Positions 12,611-22,306 of a DNA stretch of 64,000 bases are shown piece after piece. The stretch's first letter is position 1; every line of letters starts with the position of its first letter. The stretch is from Punica granatum. Lineage: Eukaryota; Streptophyta; Magnoliopsida; Myrtales; Lythraceae. A program made the translations under genes and the position numbers. Location: the NCBI RefSeq assembly GCF_007655135.1, contig NC_045127.1, positions 24,160,199 to 24,224,198 of the forward strand. Reading direction: 5' to 3'. The notes under the pieces were generated by a model, which made no database searches, had not been told where the DNA came from, and saw only the letters and a list, made by a program, of their open reading frames with translations.

Positions 12611-14056
12611 TTATTCTGATGAGAAATCACTGTCGTCTTGTTCCCTGTGGGACTCTGAAGCAGACGAAGCAGTGTTCAAATCTTTGAGCTCTAGTAGAAC
12701 CTGACTGAGTCGCCCTATGTAATCCTCATCAGTTTTTGCTGCTGAAAGGAAGGACGAAGCGCGGGCTTTGACCTAGAGAAAGCTTTGGGGGTCCACTTGT
12801 GCCTTGTCTGAGACAAGAGCATTTTTACGGAACCAATTGAGAACAAATTGTGAGTCAAGATGATCTACCTTCAACGTAACCCACAATTTGCATTTGAAGA
12901 TTCTAGCCAGTGTCTGCAGGCCTGTCTGTTGATCAGGCTTGTATCCGAAAGACCAATTATGGACCCATGATAATCCAAAAATCTGGTAGAACTGGAGAAG
13001 CACGGGGAAAATGGTTTGATTCCCTTGAGGTTTGAATCGGGAAGCGAACATAGTGTAGGCTTCATGAATTACGGGAGGCAATATGTCTGGAATGGGACCC
13101 CAGATAGACCACCAGTGGGCAAACCAAAAGGGAAATACGGCCACCTTTTTGGAATGGAAAAAGATCAGCCAAGTGTGTCTGAACTCATGGTTTTGGTACA
13201 AAAATGCATTGTACCAGGCTTGCTGGTAATCCCAGTAGGAATACATAGCATTATGGGGGAGGTCTGACGAGAACCGGGCTTGGAATTTGTGGATTTGGTA
13301 TGGTTTTCCCTCATTCCATTCTCTCGGGTGGATCACTCTCAGGATTTTGGCTGTAGAGTGGGATATGGTGTTTGAGGAGCCAGGGACAAGGTGGTGTTTG
13401 AACTCAACTGAACCTGTATCACTCAAAATTTTCTCATAGTATTCCCGGGTTTTTGAAATGTCAAATGGCCGGAAATACCAATTTTCGGGAAACAATTTTG
13501 ATACAGCGAAGAAGGGATTTTCATGGTAAGAACCTTCTTCCATAATCAAAACAGTTTGGAATAATGATTTTGGAAACCATGGTGCTGTTTTTGAAGAGCT
13601 GGTTTCCTTATCGGAAAATGTTGTGAGACTTTTTTCTGCTCCTTTGGCAATTTGCCTAGAGCTCTCTCCCTTGCTAGTCTCCAGCAGAGGAGGAGATATT
13701 CCAGAAAGCACTTGTGCTAATTCTGGTTTATCTTTTAACACTGTAATCCATTGCTGGACTACGGTATCATTATCAAGATTATGAGGAGATGAACTCTGTT
13801 TTGCAAGAGTTTGTTTCTCCTTTTTGGGTTTAGGAATTTTACCTGGCAGAGTTTGCATGCAGCTCTGCTTATCGATCTCATGTTGGAGAGTCTGTCGATA
13901 GGTTTTTATCTGGCTATCAACAGTGATCTGTCCGATGGAAGGTTGGCCAGAGGCCTTATGGTGTGAGGATTGCTCCTCATTTTTTATCGACTAGCTGGGA
14001 GCCAGCTGTTTTGAGGCCGCAGCCTCTTTTTTCGAAGAACGAGTCCTCATGCTCAT
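12611..14056 (-). pseudogene. Component A ORF2 (unknown 481-aa protein), two premature stops
   Basis: This is the minus-strand copy of the intact ORF at 19,296-20,741, with the same 482 codons including stop. Its first ATG overlaps the RNase H stop as ATGA. TAG codons at 13,993-13,991 and 12,775-12,773 replace CAG codons of the intact sibling, so only a central open stretch (from an internal ATG at 13,858) remains. The product has no domain I recognise; it is rich in Trp, Phe and Tyr in the middle and Lys-rich near the N terminus. See the intact copy for description. Confidence 0.8.
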
Positions 14057-16675
14057 GGTGGTACCTGCAGGAATTCTCTTGTCAGGAAATCAGGGAGACT
14101 GTTTGTCTCACCTCTTATGAATTCGATGTCAAAATCAAATACACTCAAGATAGCTTGCCATCGGGCAAAAATCTGTTTTGATGCAATGTTTTGAACATCT
14201 TTTTGAAGAACCTCTTTTGCAGATTTGCAATCAATCCGAAGTAAAAACCTTTGGTTTAAAAGATCAGATTGAAATTTAGAAATGCAAAGAACCACAGCAA
14301 GAATTTCCTTTTTTATGGTTGAGTAATTCTTCTGGGTCGGGTTCCAATGTTTTGATGTGAACTGAACAACCTGTTCATGTCCATTTTTGGATTGTTTCAA
14401 GATTCCTCCGTATCTTTCATCAGAGGCGTCTGTTTCAACAATCTTTTTTGCAGATGGGTCTGCCAAGTGTAAACAAGGCAGAGTTTTGATTTGAAGCTCG
14501 ATTTGCTTCACAATGTTGGTTTGTTCATCCGTCCATGGTGGAGGAGAATTCTTTAACCTGTTATGGAGGGGTTTGCAGAGCTTACTTAGGCTAGGGAAGA
14601 AATCTACAACGTAGTTCAAACTTCCTAAGAACCTTTGCAGCTGTTTCTTATCATGGATTTGATCAGGGAACCTATCAGCAAACTGGATGGACCTGTTAAT
14701 GGGGATTATGGTGCCCCTGCTGATGTTGTGCCCTAGAAATCAAATTTTGGTTTGGAAAAGGCAGACTTTAGTCGGAGACACAGTCAAGCCATTTTTTGAA
14801 GTGATTCTCATAAAGTGCTTCCCATGTCTAAGATGAGAATCAGGATTTTTTGAGAATATGAGGACATCATCGATGTATACAATTATGAAATCGGAGTATT
14901 CACCAAAGATGTCATTCATGATTTTCTGAAATTCAGATGGAGCATTTTTGAGCTCAAAGGGCATCACATTCCATTCGTACTGGCCAAACGGAACTGTGAA
15001 TGCAGTTTTGTATTTGTCCTTTTCGGCGATTTGAATTTGCCAAAAACCTGACCTCATGTCGAATTTTTAAAATATTTTTGAATCATGAAGTCTTTGGAGC
15101 AAATCTTTTTTGTTAGGTATTGGGTACCTAATCCACCGTAAGGCTTGATTCAAAGGCTTGTAATTGATTACTAACCTGGGGACTCCTCTTTCCTGCTCAG
15201 CGTTTTTGTTCACGTAGAAGGCTGAACAACTCCAGGGAGACTTACTAGGCCTAATCAATTTTTTGTTCAAGAGGTCTTGGATTTCTACTTTACAGTGTCT
15301 TTCCAACTCTTGATTCATCTGAATGGGTTTGGCTTTTGTTGGGATATTTTTCTCATCGAAATCCTTTTCATAAGGTAGGTCGATGACATGTTGCTTCCTA
15401 TCCCAGAAAGCATTTGGGGTTTCTCCGCAAACTGACTCCTGAATCAGTCTGTTGAGATTATCGATTTTTTGTTTCCAATCTGGTTTTTGGAGCAAATTTT
15501 CAACATTATGGTGAATGATCTCATCTTTTACCAAACCTATTTGCCTCTCGGTTGCCTGTATCATGTCCAGATTCCTGGTTACAGGTTTTGTGATGAAAGG
15601 GAAAATGGTTTTGCTTCCTAAATACACCGTTTTTATGCCAGAGTTGGTGAGAAGGAAGGGTTTGATGAGCTGTATGAATGGGGTTCCTAGTATGACTTCT
15701 CTTTTTAAGTCTTGGACAACTAGGAAACCGGTTTTGTATGTTGAATCTTCATTTTTGACTTCTGCTTCTGCAATTTTATGTGTGACTTTCAATTTATTAT
15801 TGCTAGCAGAGCTTAAAGATTCATGGGTCAATTCACAATATTTTTTAGGGATTAATCCCTCCCTCACACAATTGGCGTCACCTGTGTCCAACAGGGCAGT
15901 TACTTCCATTTGGAAGTCGTTCACCTTGATTGTAGGTTTTAGGAGGTATTTCTGATGGGTGAATTCCTGGGTTTTACACTCAGGTTTGGGTTCAGCATTG
16001 TCCAAGGTCTGAACCAGCTTTTCATCGTTTTTTAGAGTTATCACTTCTTTATGGAGCTCATTGAGTTTTTGGCGAAGTTTTAACTCTGTTTGCATCCTTT
16101 CTTTCTCCCGGTTTTCATGCTCTATGGCTCGGGTGTTTTTGATCATCATGTTGAGTAACCTAAGGTTTTTGGTTTGCTCAGGTTCTTTTGGCTCAACATA
16201 TTTTGGAGGTGGTTTTGAGGAGACTACGGTTTTGTTGAAAGGTAGTTTCCATGTTATGGTATTTTCGGTGAATTTGAGAGCCTTTTCTTCCATGAAGAAT
16301 TGGTAGAACCAATCCCAGAAAAGGATGTTTTTCTCATTTTCATTCATCCAGTGGATCCATTGGGTTTGCATTATGGTCTCTACGTATTTTTGAGTAAAAA
16401 CCTCATGTAACCAATTTCTCCTTTTTTTCATTTTCTTTGGAGCAGAAGTCATTCCTAAGGATGGCTGAGGCTATTGAGAATGATTTCTCAATCACATAGA
16501 TCTCAGGGTTAGGATTGATTCTGGTCGTATCAGTTATGGATGAGAATGTGGGTGAAGGAGGCGAAGACTTAGTTTCATCTGTGATGGGGGCAGAGTACAC
16601 TGGTCTAGGAATATCGGTGACGACACTACTTATTTCTCTAAGGTTGGCAGTCCTAGGAGGGTTTTCAGTAGCTGT
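14053..16675 (-). pseudogene. Component A protease-reverse transcriptase-RNase H polyprotein, broken
   Basis: In order, this encodes a short region homologous to the N terminus of the component B polyprotein (shared NILFWDWF at about 16,320), a Glu/Lys-rich linker, an aspartic protease with DTG at about 15,888, a reverse transcriptase with the catalytic YIDD at 14,877-14,866, and an RNase H with the TDAS motif. No coat-protein domain or zinc knuckle lies between linker and protease. Breaks are a 2-base loss near 16,450 relative to component B (frame change), a TAA at 15,069-15,067, and a TGA at 14,742-14,740 where the sibling copy has CGA. The frame upstream of the shift is open back to the movement-protein stop and is in frame with it. 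Confidence 0.85.
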
Positions 16676-17632
16676 TTAGAAAGTGTTTCCCGATGGGGCA
16701 ACACTGAATGTTCTCCTTCTAAGCTCAGGGCTTCTAAAGGAGGAATTTATCGAAGGGGTCGAGGTTGACTGTATGTCGACTGATCTCCTATGGCGAAAGC
16801 TTATGGAAACTCTCCCATCTTGGAACTGGCTCACTCGACTAAGTTCCTCATTTTGAATTTTTTCAGGGGCAACTGCATCTTCTAGGACCCATTCTTCAGG
16901 AAGAGTTACCTCATTCCACCTAATTGGTCTGGGGACTACAGTGTTTGACCTGGCAATATCAGTTTGGAAAAGGAGGGTTTCTCCTTTGGGGCTATGATTG
17001 AAGGCTTTGGTTGCAAACGCTGAGACCATCGTTTTGTAATGGACTCTGTACACAAGGGCTAAAGGGATGGAGCCTAAAGCAATCTTGTAGTTGTGCGTTT
17101 TAATTTGCAGGGTCAAGCCATGGGTTATGTTTTGGTCTTTGAGGGACATGGTGAAATTTGGGAAACAGTTGAAATGGACTGGTCCGTCGCACAGACTAGT
17201 CTCGACTGTCCCAAGGATGGATTCATGGTAGTTCAAAAGCCTAGCATCCCTAAGCACTAGGAGTACTGAGGTATCTAAGCCTTCTCTGGTCAGGGATTTT
17301 ATGCCTACTTGGACAAGCCCTATATGAATGAAGTTGTATTTATCGTTATGTTTTTTCAGGGACTCTTGGTTCAAGAGTTTTATGGTTTGTGAAGAGTTTT
17401 TTAGGGGAATGTCCCGCTCTTCAGTTGTTATGGTATAATCTGTTTTTGAGAAAATTTGTTGGAATTTTGAGTTTTTATAAATCTGTTTTGAAGCGATTCT
17501 TAGGATCTCCCAATCATCGATAGATTTATCAAAACATTCCAAAATGACCTCTTCTCTATTGAGAACAGAATCATTATCGAAATTATTTTCAAAAGAACAT
17601 GTACTCGAAGAGCTTGCTTTAAACCAATCCAT
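16676..17632 (-). CDS. Viral movement protein (30K superfamily), component A
   Basis: The 318-aa frame begins just after the leader. It resembles caulimovirid 30K-type movement proteins, which enlarge plasmodesmata for cell-to-cell spread. The central region (residues about 100-215) has the alternating hydrophobic beta-strand pattern of the family and an Asp in LRDAR at residues 127-131. The C-terminal 60 residues are Ser/Arg rich and probably disordered. The TAA stop at 16,678 is followed in the same frame by open sequence leading to the protease-RT frame, so an ancestral fusion like the single polyprotein of petuviruses is plausible. This gene is absent from component B except for N-terminal remnants. 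The frame is intact; expression is unknown. Confidence 0.8.
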   Translation of the reverse strand: MDWFKASSSSTCSFENNFDNDSVLNREEVILECFDKSIDDWEILRIASKQIYKNSKFQQIFSKTDYTITTEERDIPLKNSSQTIKLLNQESLKKHNDKYNFIHIGLVQVGIKSLTREGLDTSVLLVLRDARLLNYHESILGTVETSLCDGPVHFNCFPNFTMSLKDQNITHGLTLQIKTHNYKIALGSIPLALVYRVHYKTMVSAFATKAFNHSPKGETLLFQTDIARSNTVVPRPIRWNEVTLPEEWVLEDAVAPEKIQNEELSRVSQFQDGRVSISFRHRRSVDIQSTSTPSINSSFRSPELRRRTFSVAPSGNTF

Positions 17633-18476
17633 ATTTCAAAAACAATAAACCTTCCAGTCTCTCAAACATTTATCAAGACTTTCTATACTTTTGCATATCA
17701 GTTCCCTATCCTTAGGGTATTCCATACCTATCCTAGACGAAAGCTCTACAGATCTATAGAACCAATAGCCTAGAAGTTTGAAGACGAGATGCTAAACCGT
17801 ATCAGATACTCCTACCCAGCTTATCTCAAGATCAAGATCGGACTAAGACATACCTTATTGGCAGAAATCCCACCTCACACAGTGTTTCCCTGCAGCATAT
17901 CTTAAACATACCTTGCCCAACTGCTGTACCTGGATTTAACAATAATAGTAGGAAGACAAATTCAAAAAAAACTCACCTCTCTATAGATATCCAAACCCTA
18001 TCCCAACTGCTGTCCCTAGACGAACGATAATGCACTAGGATAACTCTACTCCAGTCGGTAACCTCCATCTACTTAGACGGTGTTCATAACACTACCGGGC
18101 CATCGCATCCAATTTTTCCCCTGAACACTGCCCTACCCGTCGGGACTTACAAAACGGGGACACCTTAGGACTTCCCCCCGGGTTCCTATGAATGGTGAAT
18201 GTGTAGGGTCCATTAGAGCGACTGGATGGACATTAGAGCCTATTGCATTACTTCTTATGCTAGCATCAGTTCATTGTGATATTGGATCTAGACGCCTAAA
18301 GAGATAATGATCTATGTCCTCTTCCTATCGTGTTTACCAGCTTCAGTTCATTGTATAGGATATGCAAGAATACACTATTGGAAGAACACTACATGAGTTT
18401 CTACCAGCCATGAAGGCGGTCCTAGATGATATGACCTACGAGTTCTACTGGATCTGAGAATCTTAACGGAATATAC
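17633..18476 (-). promoter_or_regulatory. Viral leader, copy 1
   Basis: About 840 bases of untranslated leader between the primer-binding-site breakpoint and the movement-protein ATG. It is nearly identical to 21,451-22,300 and clearly related to 35,103-35,960, so components A and B share it. It includes a C/G-rich stretch (about 18,160-18,190) that could fold. Confidence 0.65.
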
Positions 18477-19299
18477 ATCGATGATGTCCTCATATTCTCA
18501 AAAAATCTTGATTCTCATCTTAGACATGTGAAGCACTTTATGAGAATCACTTCAAAAAATGGCTTGACTGTGTCTCCGACTAAAGTCTGCCTTTTCCAAA
18601 CCAAAATTCGATTTCTAGGGCACAACATCAGCAGGGGCACCATAATCCCCATTAACAGGTCCATCCAGTTTGCTGATAGGTTCCCTGATCAAATCCATGA
18701 TAAAAAAACAGCTGCAAAGGTTCTTAGGAAGTTTGAACTACGTTGTAGATTTCTTCCCTGGCCTAAGTAAGCTCTGCAAACCCCTCCATAACAGGTTAAA
18801 GAATTCTCCTCCACCATGGAGGGATGAACAAACCAACATTGTGAAGCAAATCAAGCTTCAAATCAAAACTCTGCCTTGTTTACACTTGGCAGACCCATCT
18901 GCAAAAAAGATTGTTGAAACAGACGCCTCTGATGAAGGATACGGAGGAATCTTGAAACAATCCAAAAATGGACATGAACAGGTTGTTCAGTTCACATCAA
19001 AACATTGGAACCCGACCCAGAAGAATTACTCAACCATAAAAAAGGAAATTCTTGCTGTGGTTCTTTGCATTTCTAAATTTCAATCTGATCTTTTAAACCA
19101 AAGGTTTTTACTTCGGATTGATTGCAAATCTGCAAAAGAGGTTCTTCAAAAAGATGTTCAAAACATTGCATCAAAACAGATTTTTGCCCGATGGCAAGCT
19201 ATCTTGAGTGTATTTGATTTTGACATCGAATTCATAAGAGGTGAGACAAACAGTCTCCCTGATTTCCTGACAAGAGAATTCCTGCAGGTACCACCATGA
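18477..19299 (+). pseudogene. Component A RT (3' part) and RNase H, plus copy
   Basis: The sequence starts inside the RT catalytic motif (IDDVLIFSK) and runs to the RNase H stop. It lacks everything upstream: movement protein, protease and the first half of RT. One extra A in an A-run at about 18,702-18,708 shifts the frame in the RT thumb region compared with copy 1. From 18,670 the RNase H part is open to its TGA at 19,297-19,299 and contains the TDAS motif. The left edge is a head-to-head junction with copy 1. Confidence 0.85.
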
Positions 19300-20741
19300 G
19301 CATGAGGACTCGTTCCTCGAAAAAAGAGGCTGCGGCCTCAAAACAGCTGGCTCCCAGCCAGTCGATAAAAAATGAGGAGCAATCCTCACACCATAAGGCC
19401 TCTGGCCAACCTTCCATCGGACAGATCACTGTTGATAGCCAGATAAAAACCTATCGACAGACTCTCCAACAGGAGATCGATAAGCAGAGCTGCATGCAAA
19501 CTCTGCCAGGTAAAATTCCTAAACCTAAAAAGGAGAAACAAACTCTTGCAAAACAGAGTTCATCTCCTCATAATCTTGATAATGATACCGTAGTCCAGCA
19601 ATGGATTACAGTGTTAAAAGATAAACCAGAATTAGCACAAGTGCTTTCTGGAATATCTCCTCCTCTGCTGGAGACTAGCAAAGGAGAGAGCTCTAGGCAA
19701 ATTGCCAAAGGAGCAGAAAAAAGTCTCACAACATTTTCCGATAAGGAAACCAGCTCTTCAAAAACAGCACCATGGTTTCCAAAATCATTATTCCAAACTG
19801 TTTTGATTATGGAAGAAGGTTTTTACCATGAAAACCCCTTCTTCGCTGCATCAAAATTGTTTCCCGAAAATTGGTATTTCCGGCCATTTGACATTTCAAA
19901 AACCTGGGAATACTATGAGAAAATTTTGAGTGATACAGGTTCAGTTGAGTTCAAACACCACCTTGTCCCTGGCTCCTCAAACACCATATTCCACTCTACA
20001 GCCAAAATCCTGAGAGTGATCCACCCGAGAGAATGGAATGAGGGAAAACCATACCAAATCCATAAATTCCAAGCCCGGTTCTCGTCAGATCTCCCCCATA
20101 ATGCTATGTATTCCTACTGGGATTACCAGCAAGCCTGGTACAATGCATTTTTGTACCAAAACCATGAGTTCAGACACACTTGGCTGATCTTTTTCTATTC
20201 CAAAAACGTGGTCGTATTTCCCTTTTGGTTTGCCCACTGGTGGTCTATCTGGGGTCCCATTCCAGACATATTGCCTCCCGTAATTCATGAAGCCTACACT
20301 ATGTTCGCTTCCCGATTCAAACCTCAAGGGAATCAAACCATTTTCCCCGTGCTTCTCCAGTTCTACCAGATTTTTGGATTATCATGGGTCCATAATTGGT
20401 CTTTCGGATACAAGCCTGATCAACAGACAGGCCTGCAGACACTGGCCAGAATCTTCAAATGCAAATGGTGGGTTAAGTTGAAGGTAGATCATCTTGACTC
20501 ACAATTTGTTCTCAATTGGTTCCGTAAAAATGCTCTTGTCTCAGACAAGGCACAAGTGGACCACCAAAGCTTTCTCCAGGTCAAAGCCCGCGCTTCGTCC
20601 TTCCTTTCAGCAGCAAAAACTGATGAGGATTACATAGGGCGACTCAGTCAGGTTCTACTGGAGCTCAAAGATTTGAACACTGCTTCGTCTGCTTCAGAGT
20701 CCCACAGGGAACAAGACGACAGTGATTTCTCATCAGAATAA
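19296..20741 (+). CDS. Component A ORF2, unknown 481-aa viral protein (intact)
   Basis: The ATG overlaps the RNase H stop as ATGA, which suggests coupled or reinitiated translation, and fixes the start. Residues 1-150 are Lys/Ser/Gln rich and look disordered. Residues about 165-420 form a compact aromatic-rich domain with motifs such as YSYWDYQQAW and FAHWWSIWGP. The C terminus (about 425-481) is predicted helical, Ser/Asp/Glu rich and acidic. No transmembrane segment or known enzyme motif is visible. Its place after RNase H matches the ORF that encodes the transactivator/inclusion-body protein in some Caulimoviridae, but I see no sequence proof. It has no recognisable counterpart in component B. 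Confidence 0.75.
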   Translation: MSMRTRSSKKEAAASKQLAPSQSIKNEEQSSHHKASGQPSIGQITVDSQIKTYRQTLQQEIDKQSCMQTLPGKIPKPKKEKQTLAKQSSSPHNLDNDTVVQQWITVLKDKPELAQVLSGISPPLLETSKGESSRQIAKGAEKSLTTFSDKETSSSKTAPWFPKSLFQTVLIMEEGFYHENPFFAASKLFPENWYFRPFDISKTWEYYEKILSDTGSVEFKHHLVPGSSNTIFHSTAKILRVIHPREWNEGKPYQIHKFQARFSSDLPHNAMYSYWDYQQAWYNAFLYQNHEFRHTWLIFFYSKNVVVFPFWFAHWWSIWGPIPDILPPVIHEAYTMFASRFKPQGNQTIFPVLLQFYQIFGLSWVHNWSFGYKPDQQTGLQTLARIFKCKWWVKLKVDHLDSQFVLNWFRKNALVSDKAQVDHQSFLQVKARASSFLSAAKTDEDYIGRLSQVLLELKDLNTASSASESHREQDDSDFSSE

Positions 20742-21417
20742 TTGCTAGCCCCAGCAACCGAGAGCGTCCGCCCACTGTCTCAGACACGTGGATCATTACC
20801 GGACAAAAAACCTTTCGGCTCAAAAGGCTAAGCCCCGACATAATCAGCGTAATCTCCGGAAGCGTCCCACCACTACTCACAGTGGTACCATAACGGACAA
20901 AAAACCTTTCGGCGAGTGTGCCCGACATAAAGCAGCCTCCTGTCACTATTTGCGACAAAAAAGGTCACTGTAACTACAGTTCTTCAGCTGAGCTCGACAG
21001 TACCCCGCATGTGAGTGCACAGTTCAAGGCTGCACAGCTACAAGGCATCCACCACTGCCTATAAGAGGACTCTCCTTCCAGCATCGAGGGGGGACTCACT
21101 TCCACAACACATAATTCTCTCTTCTTCTCTTTTCTTTCTTCTGATATGTAATCATCCGGCTCCCATAACCCGGATCCTCCAACCCCCTTTCTGAGTGTAA
21201 GTTCCAGTGTAAGCATGGATTGAGTTCTTTCAGACTCATTCCTTTTTATTTGCATGTTTTCTTTTGTTTTCTTAAAAACCATGTACTCCCTTCGGCCCAT
21301 CATGGGCTAAGTGTTTGAATAAATCTTCCATGTTGATCTTATATTTATCTTGACAGTCTATGCATATCAGATCCTTGTTCTTCCTGTATTCCATGGTTTA
21401 TCCCCTACGACAGGTCT
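20742..21417 (+). promoter_or_regulatory. Viral intergenic promoter/poly(A) region between A and B parts
   Basis: The order is G-box CACGTG (20,785-20,790), two copies of CGGACAAAAAACCTTTCGGC (20,800-20,819 and 20,894-20,913), TATA box CTATAAGAGG (21,059-21,068), and AATAAA (21,318-21,323). The start of the pregenomic RNA is expected at about 21,090. Nearly the same block lies after the last gene of both components. Short frames on the opposite strand here are artefacts. Confidence 0.8.
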
Positions 21418-21427
21418 TGGGTAGAAA

Positions 21428-21440
21428 TGGTATCAGAGCC
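21428..21440 (+). promoter_or_regulatory. Pararetroviral tRNA-Met primer-binding site
   Basis: TGGTATCAGAGCC is the sequence complementary to the 3' end of plant initiator tRNA-Met, used by Caulimoviridae to start minus-strand DNA. It lies about 340 bases after the expected RNA start. Copy 1 is broken on either side of the equivalent of this site. Confidence 0.85.
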
Positions 21441-22306
21441 AAGAACGGATGGGGATAGGATGCATATTCCGTTAAGATTCTCAGATCCAGTAGAACTCGT
21501 AGGTCATATCATCTAGGACCGCCTTCATGGCTGGTAGAAACTCATGTAGTGTTCTTCCAATAGTGTATTCTTGCATATCCTATACAATGAACTGAAGCTG
21601 GTAAACACGATAGGAAGAGGACATAGATCATTATCTCTTTAGGCGTCTAGATCCAATATCAAAATGAACTGATGCTAGCATAAGAAGTAATGCAATAGGC
21701 TCTAATGTCCATCCAGTCGCTCTAATGGACCCTACACATTCACCGTTCATGGGAACCCGGGGGGAAGTCCTAAGGTGTCCCCGTTTTGTAAGTCCCGACG
21801 GGTAGGGCAGTGTTCAGGGGAAAAATTGGATGCGATGGGCCGGTAGTGTTATGAACACCGTCTAAGTAGATGGAGGTTATCGACTGGAGTAGAGTTATCC
21901 TAGTGCATTATCGTTCGTCTAGGGACAGCAGTTGGGATAGGGTTTGGATCTCTATAGAGAGGTGAGTTTTTTTTTGAATTTGTCTTCCTACTATTATTGT
22001 TAAATCCAGGTACAACAGTTGGGCAAGGTATGTTTAAGATATGCTGCAGGGAAACACTGTGTGAGGTGGGATTTATGCCAATAAGGTATGTCTTAGTCCG
22101 ATCTTGATCTTGAGAAAAGCTGGGTAGGAGTATCTGATACGGTTTAGCATCTCGTCTTCAAACTTCTAGGCTATTGGTTCTATAGATCTGTAGAGCTTTC
22201 GTCTAGGATAGGTATGGAATACCCTAAGGATAGGGAACTGATATGCAAAAGTATAGAAAGTCTTGATAAATGTTTGAGAGACTGGAAGGTTTATTGTTTT
22301 TGAAAT
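21441..22306 (+). promoter_or_regulatory. Viral leader of A type joined to a component B gene
   Basis: The leader follows copy 1 (component A) far more closely than copy 4 (component B), almost to the start codon; the gene after it is component B. The switch lies near TTTGAAATATGG at about 22,297-22,309. Confidence 0.65.

Larger units (their letters stand above)
11941..18476 (-). mobile_element. Endogenous pararetrovirus copy 1: near-complete component A
   Basis: Minus-strand order: leader (18,476-17,633), movement protein, protease-RT-RNase H frame, 481-codon ORF2, then a promoter/poly(A) region ending at 11,941. Compared with the plus-strand block, only about 38 bases are missing between its two ends (equivalent of 21,413-21,450), and these contain the tRNA primer-binding site. 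The integrated form was therefore opened at the minus-strand start site. The unit is about 6.54 kb, typical of Caulimoviridae. No zinc-knuckle coat protein is present. Several stops interrupt the genes. Confidence 0.85.

Noticed and set aside
12394..12687. Open frames of about 60-110 aa on both strands across the viral promoter blocks (also near 20,665-21,303, 27,196-27,773, 29,706-30,265)
   Set aside because: They recur only because the non-coding control region is repeated four times. They cover TATA and enhancer elements, and opposite-strand frames conflict; no domain is seen.
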